Below are positions 44,063 through 52,081 of a DNA stretch of 64,000 nucleotides, one piece after another (the first letter of the stretch is position 1; each line of letters starts with the position of its first letter). This DNA comes from Chryseobacterium carnipullorum (GTDB lineage: Bacteria > Bacteroidota > Bacteroidia > Flavobacteriales > Weeksellaceae): contig NZ_FRCD01000023.1 in NCBI RefSeq assembly GCF_900142785.1, forward strand, positions 1-64,000, read 5' to 3'. Both the position numbers and the translations under genes were made by a program. A model generated the notes under the pieces. The model was not told the origin of the DNA, did no database searches, and saw nothing but the letters and a program-made list of their open reading frames with translations.

Positions 44063-45493
44063 TTAATAATATCCTAAAACTTTCATCCAAAGTCCTCCGA
44101 CGACCATATAGATGATGAGTAACACGATCCCGATTTCAAGACCCCGCAGCCACCAGGCTTTCAGCTCTACATAGCCGCTTCCGTAGAATACCGGAGCCGG
44201 ACCGTGACCATAGTGAGTAAGTACTCCATAAATTGAACCTAGAAAACCCAGCATCATGGCCAGTAGCATCGGTGGGATTCCTAAAGAAACACCCACCCCT
44301 AATAAGGCAGCATACATCGCTGCGACATGGGCCGTTGCACTTGCGAAAATATAGTGACTGAAGAAATAGACAACAATGATCACCGGAAAGGCAATCTGCC
44401 AGCTTAGTCCACCTATTTTTACTTTAATCAGATCACTGAACCAGCCAATAAAACCGAGCTCATTTAAAGAACTGGCCATCATCACCAGAACCGCAAACCA
44501 TACGATCGTGTCCCAGGCTCCTTTTTCCCCTTTGATATCTTCCCACGTGAGTACTGAAGTAAGAAGTAACATGGTAAGTCCAATGAAAGCGGTTGTCGTA
44601 GCATCAATAGATAATGTTCCTCCAAATATCCAAAGGGCCAACAGGATAAAGAAAGCTAATAACATCAGCCATTCGTTTCTGGAAATAGGTCCCATTTCTT
44701 TTAATTTCTGAGCTGCCATTTTCGGTGCATCCCCTGTCTTTTTCAATTCAGGTGGATACAATTTGTATAAAACCAAAGGCACCACAAAGAAGGCTACCAT
44801 TCCGGGAACGAATCCGGCGGCAGCCCATGACATCCACGTGATATTGATTCCTAAATTTGCTGCAAATTTCTGACACATCGGGTTACTTGCTGTTCCGGTA
44901 AGAAACATGGAAGAAGCGATGAGGTTCATATAATAACTGTTCAAAGTAAGGAAAGAACCCAGTTTTCTGTGGGTTTCCGGCTTTTCAGGAACAGAGTCAA
45001 AGCTTATAGCCATAGATTTCATAATAGGATAAATGATTCCGCCGCCTCTTGCCGTATTACTTGGAATAGCAGGAGCAAGGCATACATCGGCAAGCCCAAG
45101 TCCGTAGGCCAGTCCCAATGAGCTTTTACCAAATATTCTGATGAATAAAAAAGCGATTCGGTTTCCCAATCCTGTTTTGATAAATCCTCTGGCGATAAAG
45201 AATGAGATTCCGATCAGCCAGATGACTTTATCCCCGAATCCGGAAAGGGCTTTTGTAATTGACTTTCCTGCATCTCCGGGAGCCACTACCTGAGTAAGCG
45301 CTGTAAATGCAATAGCCATCATACACATTGTTCCCATGGGAGCCGCTTTAAGAATAATTCCTAAGATGGTGGCTGCAAAAATAGCAAACAGATGCCAGGC
45401 ATTTTCAGCAACTCCTTCCGGGGCAGGAATAAACCATATGATCAGCGCAACGGCAAACGTTATCGCGATATTTCTGATATTAATTTCTTTCAT
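44063..45493 (-). CDS. DASS family anion symporter (SLC13-like)
   Basis: A 476-residue inner-membrane transporter of the divalent anion:Na+ symporter family, whose usual substrates are succinate, fumarate, malate, citrate or sulfate. About eleven helices are visible. The paired substrate/Na+ motifs are present: APAIPSNTARGGGIIYP (SNT, near 140) and SMFLTGTASNPMCQ near 195. Its place directly upstream of sdhCAB suggests that it imports the C4-dicarboxylate used by complex II. The length is normal. Confidence 0.88.
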   Translation of the reverse strand: MKEINIRNIAITFAVALIIWFIPAPEGVAENAWHLFAIFAATILGIILKAAPMGTMCMMAIAFTALTQVVAPGDAGKSITKALSGFGDKVIWLIGISFFIARGFIKTGLGNRIAFLFIRIFGKSSLGLAYGLGLADVCLAPAIPSNTARGGGIIYPIMKSMAISFDSVPEKPETHRKLGSFLTLNSYYMNLIASSMFLTGTASNPMCQKFAANLGINITWMSWAAAGFVPGMVAFFVVPLVLYKLYPPELKKTGDAPKMAAQKLKEMGPISRNEWLMLLAFFILLALWIFGGTLSIDATTTAFIGLTMLLLTSVLTWEDIKGEKGAWDTIVWFAVLVMMASSLNELGFIGWFSDLIKVKIGGLSWQIAFPVIIVVYFFSHYIFASATAHVAAMYAALLGVGVSLGIPPMLLAMMLGFLGSIYGVLTHYGHGPAPVFYGSGYVELKAWWLRGLEIGIVLLIIYMVVGGLWMKVLGYY

Positions 45494-45514
45494 GATCTCT
45501 AAATATTTAAGCGG

Positions 45515-46675
45515 TTAAAATCTACTTTGTACCTGAACAATGAATAGATTGTTGTTGTATTGTGAGGTGTTTTCTACCTGATGCTTGTAACGGTCGAACT
45601 GTACGCCCAGCTGTATCCTTGCCCCATAATTTTTCAGAAATTCAAGTCCGAGCATGGGGGTGATCGTCTGTCTTGGGTTGGAATTCAGTCTGAAGTTGGT
45701 GTCCAGATATTCATAACGGCAAGAAAGTTCGAAGGCGCTGAGGTTTTTATGATTGATCTCGTATCTTACATTCGGAAGAAAATAAGCTCCACGGATCAGG
45801 TATTGATCTGGATTGTCAGGTCTCAGTTCAGGACTGACAGCATTATACAAAACGTGATTGGTTGCCTGTTTGGCTTCCAGTTGCATATCCAGACTCCATT
45901 TCGGATCAAAATGGATCAGTGAGCTGAGATCAACTCCTACTGCATATACTTTTTTGCTGAAAACTTCACCTATACCACCATTCAGTCCTACATTGAAATT
46001 ATATTTTTTTGACAGACCGAAAACCAGTCTTGTAGAATATTGTTTTCCGTTATCATTATCGTTTACCTGATTTTTCCCGTTTCCGTTGACGACTGAAACA
46101 GCGTACTGAAAAGGAATTTTACCTAATTGAAGCTGTCCGGTGGCAGAAAGTCCGATCTGGAAGCTTGTCCAGCCCAGTTTTCCGAACTCTGTATACTGAT
46201 TGGACCAGTCCAGAGACTTGATGATATCAATAGGATAGGTCTCCTCAATACCGAACCAGGGTCTGAACTGTCCTGCAGTAAGGGCTAGTTTAGGATTGAA
46301 AGTATATTTAAGGTAAGCATTTTCAAGAACCCGGCTTTTAGGATCGTTTTTAAAGTCAGCCAGATTTGCGAGTGCCACAACTTCTGTTCTTTTGCTGATC
46401 TGTGCACGTACCTGAACCCTCATGTATTTGAGCATGAAATTGTTACTGGTTCCTGATCCGTCTGCATGATGCAAGCCGTTCACGTCTACATCTTTGGTCA
46501 TATCGACAAGGTAGCGGGCCTGGAAAAGGCCTTTAATCTGAAGCACCGGATATTTAACGTTGTCTTCCTCCTGTTTGTTCTGCTGCAGAGAGTCCCGGGT
46601 CTGTGCACTGGCGAAAAAACCAGCCAGTAGGGCACAAAAGATCAGGCTTCTTTTTTTTGTTGAAAAAGGGGTCAT
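45515..46675 (-). CDS. Outer-membrane porin of the phosphate-selective O/P type
   Basis: A 386-residue porin. A signal peptide (1-24, ending ASA) is followed by a short linker and 16-strand-like beta-barrel sequence (IKGLFQARYLVDMTKDV, LTAGQFRPWFGIEETYP). The C-terminus ends in Phe (IVQVQSRF), the usual last residue of outer membrane proteins. Despite the family name, selectivity varies. Next to a dicarboxylate-type transporter it may be the outer-membrane entry for the same anion. It lies 21 bp upstream of the transporter gene. Confidence 0.85.
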   Translation of the reverse strand: MTPFSTKKRSLIFCALLAGFFASAQTRDSLQQNKQEEDNVKYPVLQIKGLFQARYLVDMTKDVDVNGLHHADGSGTSNNFMLKYMRVQVRAQISKRTEVVALANLADFKNDPKSRVLENAYLKYTFNPKLALTAGQFRPWFGIEETYPIDIIKSLDWSNQYTEFGKLGWTSFQIGLSATGQLQLGKIPFQYAVSVVNGNGKNQVNDNDNGKQYSTRLVFGLSKKYNFNVGLNGGIGEVFSKKVYAVGVDLSSLIHFDPKWSLDMQLEAKQATNHVLYNAVSPELRPDNPDQYLIRGAYFLPNVRYEINHKNLSAFELSCRYEYLDTNFRLNSNPRQTITPMLGLEFLKNYGARIQLGVQFDRYKHQVENTSQYNNNLFIVQVQSRF

Positions 46676-46702
46676 AGTATTTGTGTTTAATGAGTATATG
46701 AT

Positions 46703-47749
46703 TTAGATCCCTAAGAATTTAAAAGGGGCTGATTCCTTAAAATCTTTGTTGGATTTTCCATTGTAAGTCTGGAAATTACTCAGATCCAGTTTCATTACTT
46801 TGGCTTTTGGATTCAGGTCAAAATCTTTAAGATCTACCCAGAATGTATTAGGCGTAAATACGGTTTCGAAATAATAAACGAGATTTTTTTGGTCAGAAAC
46901 CGAACGCCATCTTGTGGATGAAATATTAGGCTCTGTATCGGAAGTGATTCCGTAAGGTACTGAACAGTTTCTGATCACGCTGAATACACTGGCTACTGCG
47001 GTACGTGTATCATTGGTTTTAGGAATCGCATTGATATAATAGGATGCTCTTACAAAACGGTCTGCTGCACGGTTGGTTCCCGGAAGCATGATGGTTCCCG
47101 GAATGCCCTGCCAGTAACTATTTAAAGCCAGCTGCTCATCGAAAACAGGAGAGTTGGTCATTACGGTGTATTTGGGGTCGTGGTGCACAACCAGTTTTCC
47201 GTTGATGTATTCAAATACGGCATTATCACCTGAAGCATCGGACAGTGAAAGATGTACGGTAGCAAATTTTTCCGTGCCGGGAATATAGTCGCTTACGATA
47301 ATGAAAGGATCTTTTTTCAGATGGTCTACCGCTTCTTTTACGGTTCCGAAATTATCCAGAAAATACTGTGCCCAAAGAGAAATAGCGAGTCCTTTTTGTC
47401 GTCCTTTAGGATTGAACTCGGGGTATTGGGATTCACCCAGCCATAGCATATTGGCTACAAGTCCTTTTTCGTTCATCCCGTCGGCAGAGGTGATGTCCCA
47501 TGAGGAACTGATGATGCTTCCGTATTTTGAAGTCCATTGTATTGAAGATGGTCCTACTTCGCCGGTTCTCTGAATGCCTCTCGGGAAAACCCATAGATTA
47601 GCGGGGATCTCGTCACGCCAGTCCATGGATCTTGCAGTGATCACCGTGTTGTCAGTACCTTTGTAGACTACTCTCGTACAGGCCTCATACCCGCTTCCAA
47701 TTCCTAATGTAAGGATCAATGTGAAGATAATTAAAGGGAACTTTTTCAT
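46703..47749 (-). CDS. Choloylglycine hydrolase/penicillin acylase family amidase, exported
   Basis: A 348-residue Ntn-hydrolase (linear amide C-N hydrolase). The signal peptide ends just before the nucleophile: GSGYEACTRVVYKG, Cys 24, which becomes N-terminal after processing. ITARSMDW (Arg/Asp) is near 35-41, and MTNSPVFDEQL and the Arg-rich TNRAADRFVRASYY carry other conserved residues. The family includes bile salt hydrolases, penicillin V acylases and acyl-homoserine-lactone acylases. It is first in the operon with porin, transporter and sdh genes, which is an unusual setting; the substrate is unknown. Confidence 0.9.
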   Translation of the reverse strand: MKKFPLIIFTLILTLGIGSGYEACTRVVYKGTDNTVITARSMDWRDEIPANLWVFPRGIQRTGEVGPSSIQWTSKYGSIISSSWDITSADGMNEKGLVANMLWLGESQYPEFNPKGRQKGLAISLWAQYFLDNFGTVKEAVDHLKKDPFIIVSDYIPGTEKFATVHLSLSDASGDNAVFEYINGKLVVHHDPKYTVMTNSPVFDEQLALNSYWQGIPGTIMLPGTNRAADRFVRASYYINAIPKTNDTRTAVASVFSVIRNCSVPYGITSDTEPNISSTRWRSVSDQKNLVYYFETVFTPNTFWVDLKDFDLNPKAKVMKLDLSNFQTYNGKSNKDFKESAPFKFLGI

Positions 47750-48131
47750 AGTGCTATTATTTGAATTTTAAAGAATATTTCATTGAAAATAATACAAAGA
47801 AATTCAGGAATTTTTAAATGTATTCATTATTTGGTGATATAAATTTAATAAATTTTGTTTAATTAACATAAGTATTTCGGATATTAATGTAAAATTCATG
47901 TAATGAATCATGATCAGAAAATTAAACTTGATCTGCCGTAAAAATTTTAGTATATTAAAGGTGAAAATGCTTTGGAGGTATTGAAAAATTAAAGTTTTTT
48001 TTATTTGAAATTCAAGGTGTTATACCTCTGTGGCATCTTTGGGTACTGTGTTTTACGTACTTTCAGGATTTGATACCACAAAGCAATATGTCGTTAAAAA
48101 AATCGTTATCTTTGATTGATCAAAGAATTAT
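47750..48131. other. Divergent promoter region
   Basis: About 380 bp of very AT-rich DNA between the amidase operon and the phytochrome gene. It must hold both promoters. TATCTTTG near its right end is the clearest element. No reading frame is supported. Confidence 0.5.
48107..48114 (+). promoter_or_regulatory. Putative -7 element of the phytochrome gene
   Basis: TATCTTTG matches TAnnTTTG and lies 17 bp before the ATG. No -33 element at good spacing is seen. Confidence 0.4.
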
Positions 48132-50321
48132 ATGAATTTTGTAGAGTGTCATGAAGAACCCATCCATATCCCTGGGTATATACAAAGTTTTGGATATCTG
48201 ATTGGCATTGACGCAGGATCTCATACCATTACTTTTTTCAGCAGGAATATTGAGGATATATTTAGGGTCGAAAATGCAGAACAGCTTTTTGACAGGAAGC
48301 TTACGGATTTTCCTGAAATCTTCCGGTCTGTTATAGATTCGGACCTTTATACCTCTATTCATGATTTTACAAAAAGAGAAAATGAAACTCATTTTGATAA
48401 GGTATTCATCAGTGGAAAGGAATATCATTTTTCCATCTTAAGAAGTGGCAAACATATTTTTCTTGAATTTGAAGCGGTACAGGAAAATCCCAATAAGCGT
48501 ATTTCCAATAAGTATGATAATTTTTATGTTATCGACAATGAGAAGGAGCTTTGGGAGCAGCTGCTGAGTACTCTATCCAAGATCGTCAATTATGACCGGA
48601 TGATGGTGTATAAATTTATGATGGACGGCTCTGGTAAAGTGATTGCAGAAAAAAGAGATGAGAATATGGAAAGTTATCTCGGTCTTCATTATCCGGAGTC
48701 TGATATTCCGAAACAAGCCAGAGATCTTTATTTAAAGAAAAGGAAAAGAATATTCAGTAATGTTTATTCGGAGACCGTTCCGCTTATAAGCAGGACAGAT
48801 GAAAATATTGATCTTACTTTTGTAGGTTCAAGGGGAATGTCACCGGTTCACGGACAGTATGTCAAAAACTCCGGAGCTTCTTCCAGTTTCAGTGTATCCA
48901 TTATTATTGATGATTATCTTTGGGGACTGGTTACCTGTCAGAACTCGGAGGCTAAGCATATTGATCTTGAAGACAGAGTGCAGGCGGGGATCTTTACAGC
49001 CCTTGCTTCCAATGCCTATTCTTCCTTTAAATCTAAAAATGAACTGAACTACCGTCTTGAACTGAACGAAAGAGCTTCACAGCTGAAAGCAGAATTTTTA
49101 AAACATAATAATCTTTTTGATTCCCTGGCAGACAATAAAGGAAAGATCCGAAAGCTTCCTGAAGCAGATGGTCTGGTGATTATTTCAGACGGAGAACCAG
49201 TAACGGTAGGAACTGTGCCGGAACGTGAAACGATTGACAGAATTGCGCACTGGGCTCTTGAAAATACGAAAGAAAGTATGTATGTCAGCAGAACTTTTCT
49301 TAAGGATTACGGAGAGGAACTGGAACTGACTGAAAATGCAGCCGGAATCATTATTTATTTTATTGAAAGGAGCAAAAAAGAAATGCTGATCTGGTTCCGT
49401 AAGGAGTTCAGTGAGCACATCAATTGGGCGGGAAATCCAGAGAGAAAATTAGGAGTCTTTTTGCAGAATGGGGAAGAGAAACACATTATTTCACCAAGAA
49501 CATCTTTTCATCTTTTTACTGAAAATATAAAAGGAAATTCAAAAAGATGGAATTCCAGAGATATCAGTTCTGTACAAGCAGTTAGGGATGTGATCCTTGA
49601 AACTTCTCACAAGCAGTATAATGCGATCAAAGCGCTTAACAATGAACTGAGAAAAGTAAATGAGGAACTTGACAGTTTCTCTTATACCATTTCACATGAC
49701 CTGGGAACCCCTCTGACCGTCATGAAACTGAATGCACAGATGCTGCTTTCGAATTTTGAAAAGACAGAAAAAAATAGAAATAAACTGACCTCTATTGTTG
49801 AAGAAATCGACAATATGGCGGAAATGATGCATGATGTACTGGAACTCAGCCGCGCGAAGCACAGCGAGATAGAGCTGGAACGTTTGCAGCCTGCGAATAC
49901 AATCCTTAAGATTTCGGAAAATGCAAAGATCACTTTCGAAAGTCCTAAAAGTGAGATTATTATTAAAGAATGTCCTGAGGTACTTGCTGACAAAACGATG
50001 CTTCATCAGGTATTTTTGAATGTCATCAACAATGCTGTGAAATACTCTTCCCACCGGGACGAGCCGAAAGTGGAAATCTGGGGCACGGAAGAGGGAGGAA
50101 ATATTGTATACAGGATTTCTGATAACGGAATCGGAATTCCACAGGAAGAAAAGCACAAGATGTTTAAAATCTTCAACAGAATGGATAATGCTAAAAAGTT
50201 TAAAGGAAACGGAGTAGGCCTGTCCATTGTACACCGTATTATGAAAAGGATTGGTGGAAATGTGGAATATGATAGCAATAAAGAGGGGACTTGTTTCATT
50301 TTAACGTTCAAAAAACCGTAA
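48132..50321 (+). CDS. bphP: Bacteriophytochrome sensor histidine kinase
   Basis: A 729-residue red/far-red light sensor. Domains in order: PAS (about 1-110), GAF (about 125-290), PHY (about 300-485), HisKA and HATPase_c. Cys 6 in VECHEEPIHIPG stands exactly where bacteriophytochromes attach biliverdin. The GAF domain has YPESDIPKQARDLY (DIP motif) and SPVHGQYVKNSG with the chromophore-contacting His. The kinase part has SYTISHDLGTPLTVMK (phospho-acceptor His 522), NVINNAVKYS (N box), ISDNGIGIP and GNGVGLSIVHRI. No response regulator lies beside it. The haem oxygenase gene that makes biliverdin follows after 27 bp. Confidence 0.93.
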   Translation: MNFVECHEEPIHIPGYIQSFGYLIGIDAGSHTITFFSRNIEDIFRVENAEQLFDRKLTDFPEIFRSVIDSDLYTSIHDFTKRENETHFDKVFISGKEYHFSILRSGKHIFLEFEAVQENPNKRISNKYDNFYVIDNEKELWEQLLSTLSKIVNYDRMMVYKFMMDGSGKVIAEKRDENMESYLGLHYPESDIPKQARDLYLKKRKRIFSNVYSETVPLISRTDENIDLTFVGSRGMSPVHGQYVKNSGASSSFSVSIIIDDYLWGLVTCQNSEAKHIDLEDRVQAGIFTALASNAYSSFKSKNELNYRLELNERASQLKAEFLKHNNLFDSLADNKGKIRKLPEADGLVIISDGEPVTVGTVPERETIDRIAHWALENTKESMYVSRTFLKDYGEELELTENAAGIIIYFIERSKKEMLIWFRKEFSEHINWAGNPERKLGVFLQNGEEKHIISPRTSFHLFTENIKGNSKRWNSRDISSVQAVRDVILETSHKQYNAIKALNNELRKVNEELDSFSYTISHDLGTPLTVMKLNAQMLLSNFEKTEKNRNKLTSIVEEIDNMAEMMHDVLELSRAKHSEIELERLQPANTILKISENAKITFESPKSEIIIKECPEVLADKTMLHQVFLNVINNAVKYSSHRDEPKVEIWGTEEGGNIVYRISDNGIGIPQEEKHKMFKIFNRMDNAKKFKGNGVGLSIVHRIMKRIGGNVEYDSNKEGTCFILTFKKP

Positions 50322-50326
50322 ATTTG
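50319..50326 (+). promoter_or_regulatory. Putative internal -7 element before the haem oxygenase gene
   Basis: TAAATTTG overlaps the phytochrome stop codon and lies 22 bp before the haem oxygenase start. It could give extra transcription of the second gene. Confidence 0.35.
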
Positions 50327-50348
50327 GGCAACTTTAAAAACCTTATTT

Positions 50349-50900
50349 ATGGTATCAGAGTATCTTAAGCAAAATACAGCGGAGTATCACGATGCTGCAG
50401 AGAAACTTTTCAATTCGGAAAAAATTTTTAATAAAACGTTCACTTTAGAGGACTATAAAAAGATCATCAGTACGAATTATCTGATGCTTCTTCACAGTGA
50501 GGACAAAATATTCGGAAGTCTTGCTGATAAATATTCGGAAAGGCTCCAGCTTAACAGCAGAGTAAAACTTCCTCTTATCGAGAAAGACCTTGAAAGTCTT
50601 TCTTTGGAAAACCAGACAGCTTCACACGAACTTCAGCTGGACAATGAACATGAGGCTTTAGGAGCAATGTATGTGATCGAAGGTTCTACATTAGGTGGAA
50701 ACGTAATTGCAAAACAGCTTTCTAAAACGGAAGGTTTTGATCATGTAACATTCAATTTCTTTGGGTGCTATCAGGAAAATACAGGACCAATGTGGAAAAA
50801 TTTCAAAGAGGTTCTGGATACTGAAGTAACTGAAGAAAACTATAATGAAGTCCTTTCAGGAGCAAAAAAGCTATATACGTTTTTACTGAACGTCAATTAA
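50349..50900 (+). CDS. bphO: Biliverdin-producing haem oxygenase
   Basis: A 183-residue haem oxygenase that opens haem to biliverdin, CO and Fe2+. The proximal haem ligand is His 14 in EYHDAAEKLF, and the distal helix has the Gly-rich LGAMYVIEGSTLGGNVIAKQL region. The length and the place right behind the bacteriophytochrome gene fit BphO, which supplies the biliverdin chromophore. The electron donor is not encoded nearby. Confidence 0.9.
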   Translation: MVSEYLKQNTAEYHDAAEKLFNSEKIFNKTFTLEDYKKIISTNYLMLLHSEDKIFGSLADKYSERLQLNSRVKLPLIEKDLESLSLENQTASHELQLDNEHEALGAMYVIEGSTLGGNVIAKQLSKTEGFDHVTFNFFGCYQENTGPMWKNFKEVLDTEVTEENYNEVLSGAKKLYTFLLNVN

Positions 50901-50932
50901 TTTCATTGAACCCTAACTAAATTCCTGAAAAA

Positions 50933-50963
50933 TTGCCCACATTTTCAGGAATTGTTAAATTTG
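50933..50963 (+). promoter_or_regulatory. Promoter of mdh
   Basis: TTG, 20 bp, TAAATTTG: a full match to the Bacteroidota consensus and spacing, about 50 bp before the mdh start. Confidence 0.65.
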
Positions 50964-51016
50964 GGCGTTTCAATTTTTAGACTAAACTAAAAAATAATTT
51001 AAAAAAAGTATACCAT

Positions 51017-51943
51017 ATGAAAGTAACTGTAGTAGGTGCAGGCGCTGTAGGAGCAAGCTGTGCAGAATACATCGCAATGAAAAACTTCTGTTCAGAAGTA
51101 GTTTTAGTAGACATTAAAGAAGGATTTGCTGAAGGTAAGGCAATGGATTTGATGCAGACGGCATCGCTGAACGGGTTCGATACAAAAATTACCGGAACAA
51201 CAGGAGATTACAGCAAAACTGCAGGTTCTCATGTAGCGGTTATCACTTCAGGGATTCCAAGAAAACCTGGAATGACGAGAGAAGAACTTATCGGTATCAA
51301 TGCTGGTATCGTGAAAGAAGTTACTCAAAACTTAGTAAAAAACTCTCCGGAAGTGATCATCATCGTAGTATCTAATCCAATGGATACTATGGCTTATTTA
51401 GTACACAAAACGTCAGGTCTTCCTAAGCACAAAATCATCGGAATGGGGGGTGCATTAGACTCTGCAAGATTCAAATACAGATTGGCTGAAGCTTTGGAAA
51501 GCCCTATTTCTGATGTAGACGGTATGGTGATCGCTGCACACAGTGATACCGGAATGCTTCCATTATTAAGCAAAGCTACAAGAAATGGTGTTCCTGTAAC
51601 TGAATTCTTAGATGATGAGCAGCAGAAATATGTTATTGAAGAAACTAAAGTAGGAGGCGCTACTTTAACAAAATTATTAGGAACTTCAGCTTGGTACGCT
51701 CCAGGTGCAGCGGTTTCTGTAATGGTTCAGGCGATTGCCTGCGACCAGAAAAAAATGATCCCATGTTCTTTAATGCTTGAAGGTGAATACGGACAAAATG
51801 ATATCTGCTTAGGTGTTCCAGCTATTATCGGAGCCAACGGAGTAGAAAAAATTGTTAACGTAACGCTTACTGCAGAGGAGCAGTTGAAGTTTGCTGAAGC
51901 TGCTAATGCGGTAAGAGAGGTGAACGGAGATCTTAAGTTTTAA
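51017..51943 (+). CDS. mdh: Malate dehydrogenase
   Basis: A 308-residue NAD-dependent malate dehydrogenase of the LDH-like type, which interconverts malate and oxaloacetate in the TCA cycle. VVGAGAVGASCAEYIA is the NAD-binding loop, and the Asp of VLVDIKEG selects NAD. RKPGMTREEL carries substrate-binding Arg, SNPMDTMAY follows, and the catalytic His is in VIAAHSDTGMLPL. The length is normal. It has its own promoter and a strong terminator. Confidence 0.96.
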   Translation: MKVTVVGAGAVGASCAEYIAMKNFCSEVVLVDIKEGFAEGKAMDLMQTASLNGFDTKITGTTGDYSKTAGSHVAVITSGIPRKPGMTREELIGINAGIVKEVTQNLVKNSPEVIIIVVSNPMDTMAYLVHKTSGLPKHKIIGMGGALDSARFKYRLAEALESPISDVDGMVIAAHSDTGMLPLLSKATRNGVPVTEFLDDEQQKYVIEETKVGGATLTKLLGTSAWYAPGAAVSVMVQAIACDQKKMIPCSLMLEGEYGQNDICLGVPAIIGANGVEKIVNVTLTAEEQLKFAEAANAVREVNGDLKF

Positions 51944-51967
51944 TTAGATTAGCTCTACATAATATTT

Positions 51968-52002
51968 GCTCAGCGCGGCCAAAGGCCGCGCTGAGCTTTT
52001 TT
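51968..52002 (+). terminator. mdh terminator
   Basis: GCTCAGCGCGGCC pairs perfectly over 13 bp with GGCCGCGCTGAGC around AAA and is followed by T6. Confidence 0.93.
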
Positions 52003-52020
52003 ATAAAGGGTTTCATAAGT

Positions 52021-52069
52021 AGGTAACTAATTTCGGAGCGGCCAAAGGCCGCTCCGAAATTAGTTACCT
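52021..52069. repeat. Perfect 23-bp inverted repeat
   Basis: A 23-bp stem with no mismatch and an AAA loop (AGGTAACTAATTTCGGAGCG plus GCC on the left arm). The loop core GGCCAAAGGCC is the same as in the mdh terminator 30 bp away. It ends 12 bp before the stop of the convergent S41 peptidase gene, so it may terminate that transcript although no T-run follows on the minus strand. Confidence 0.85.
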
Positions 52070-52081
52070 TTTAATAATCTT

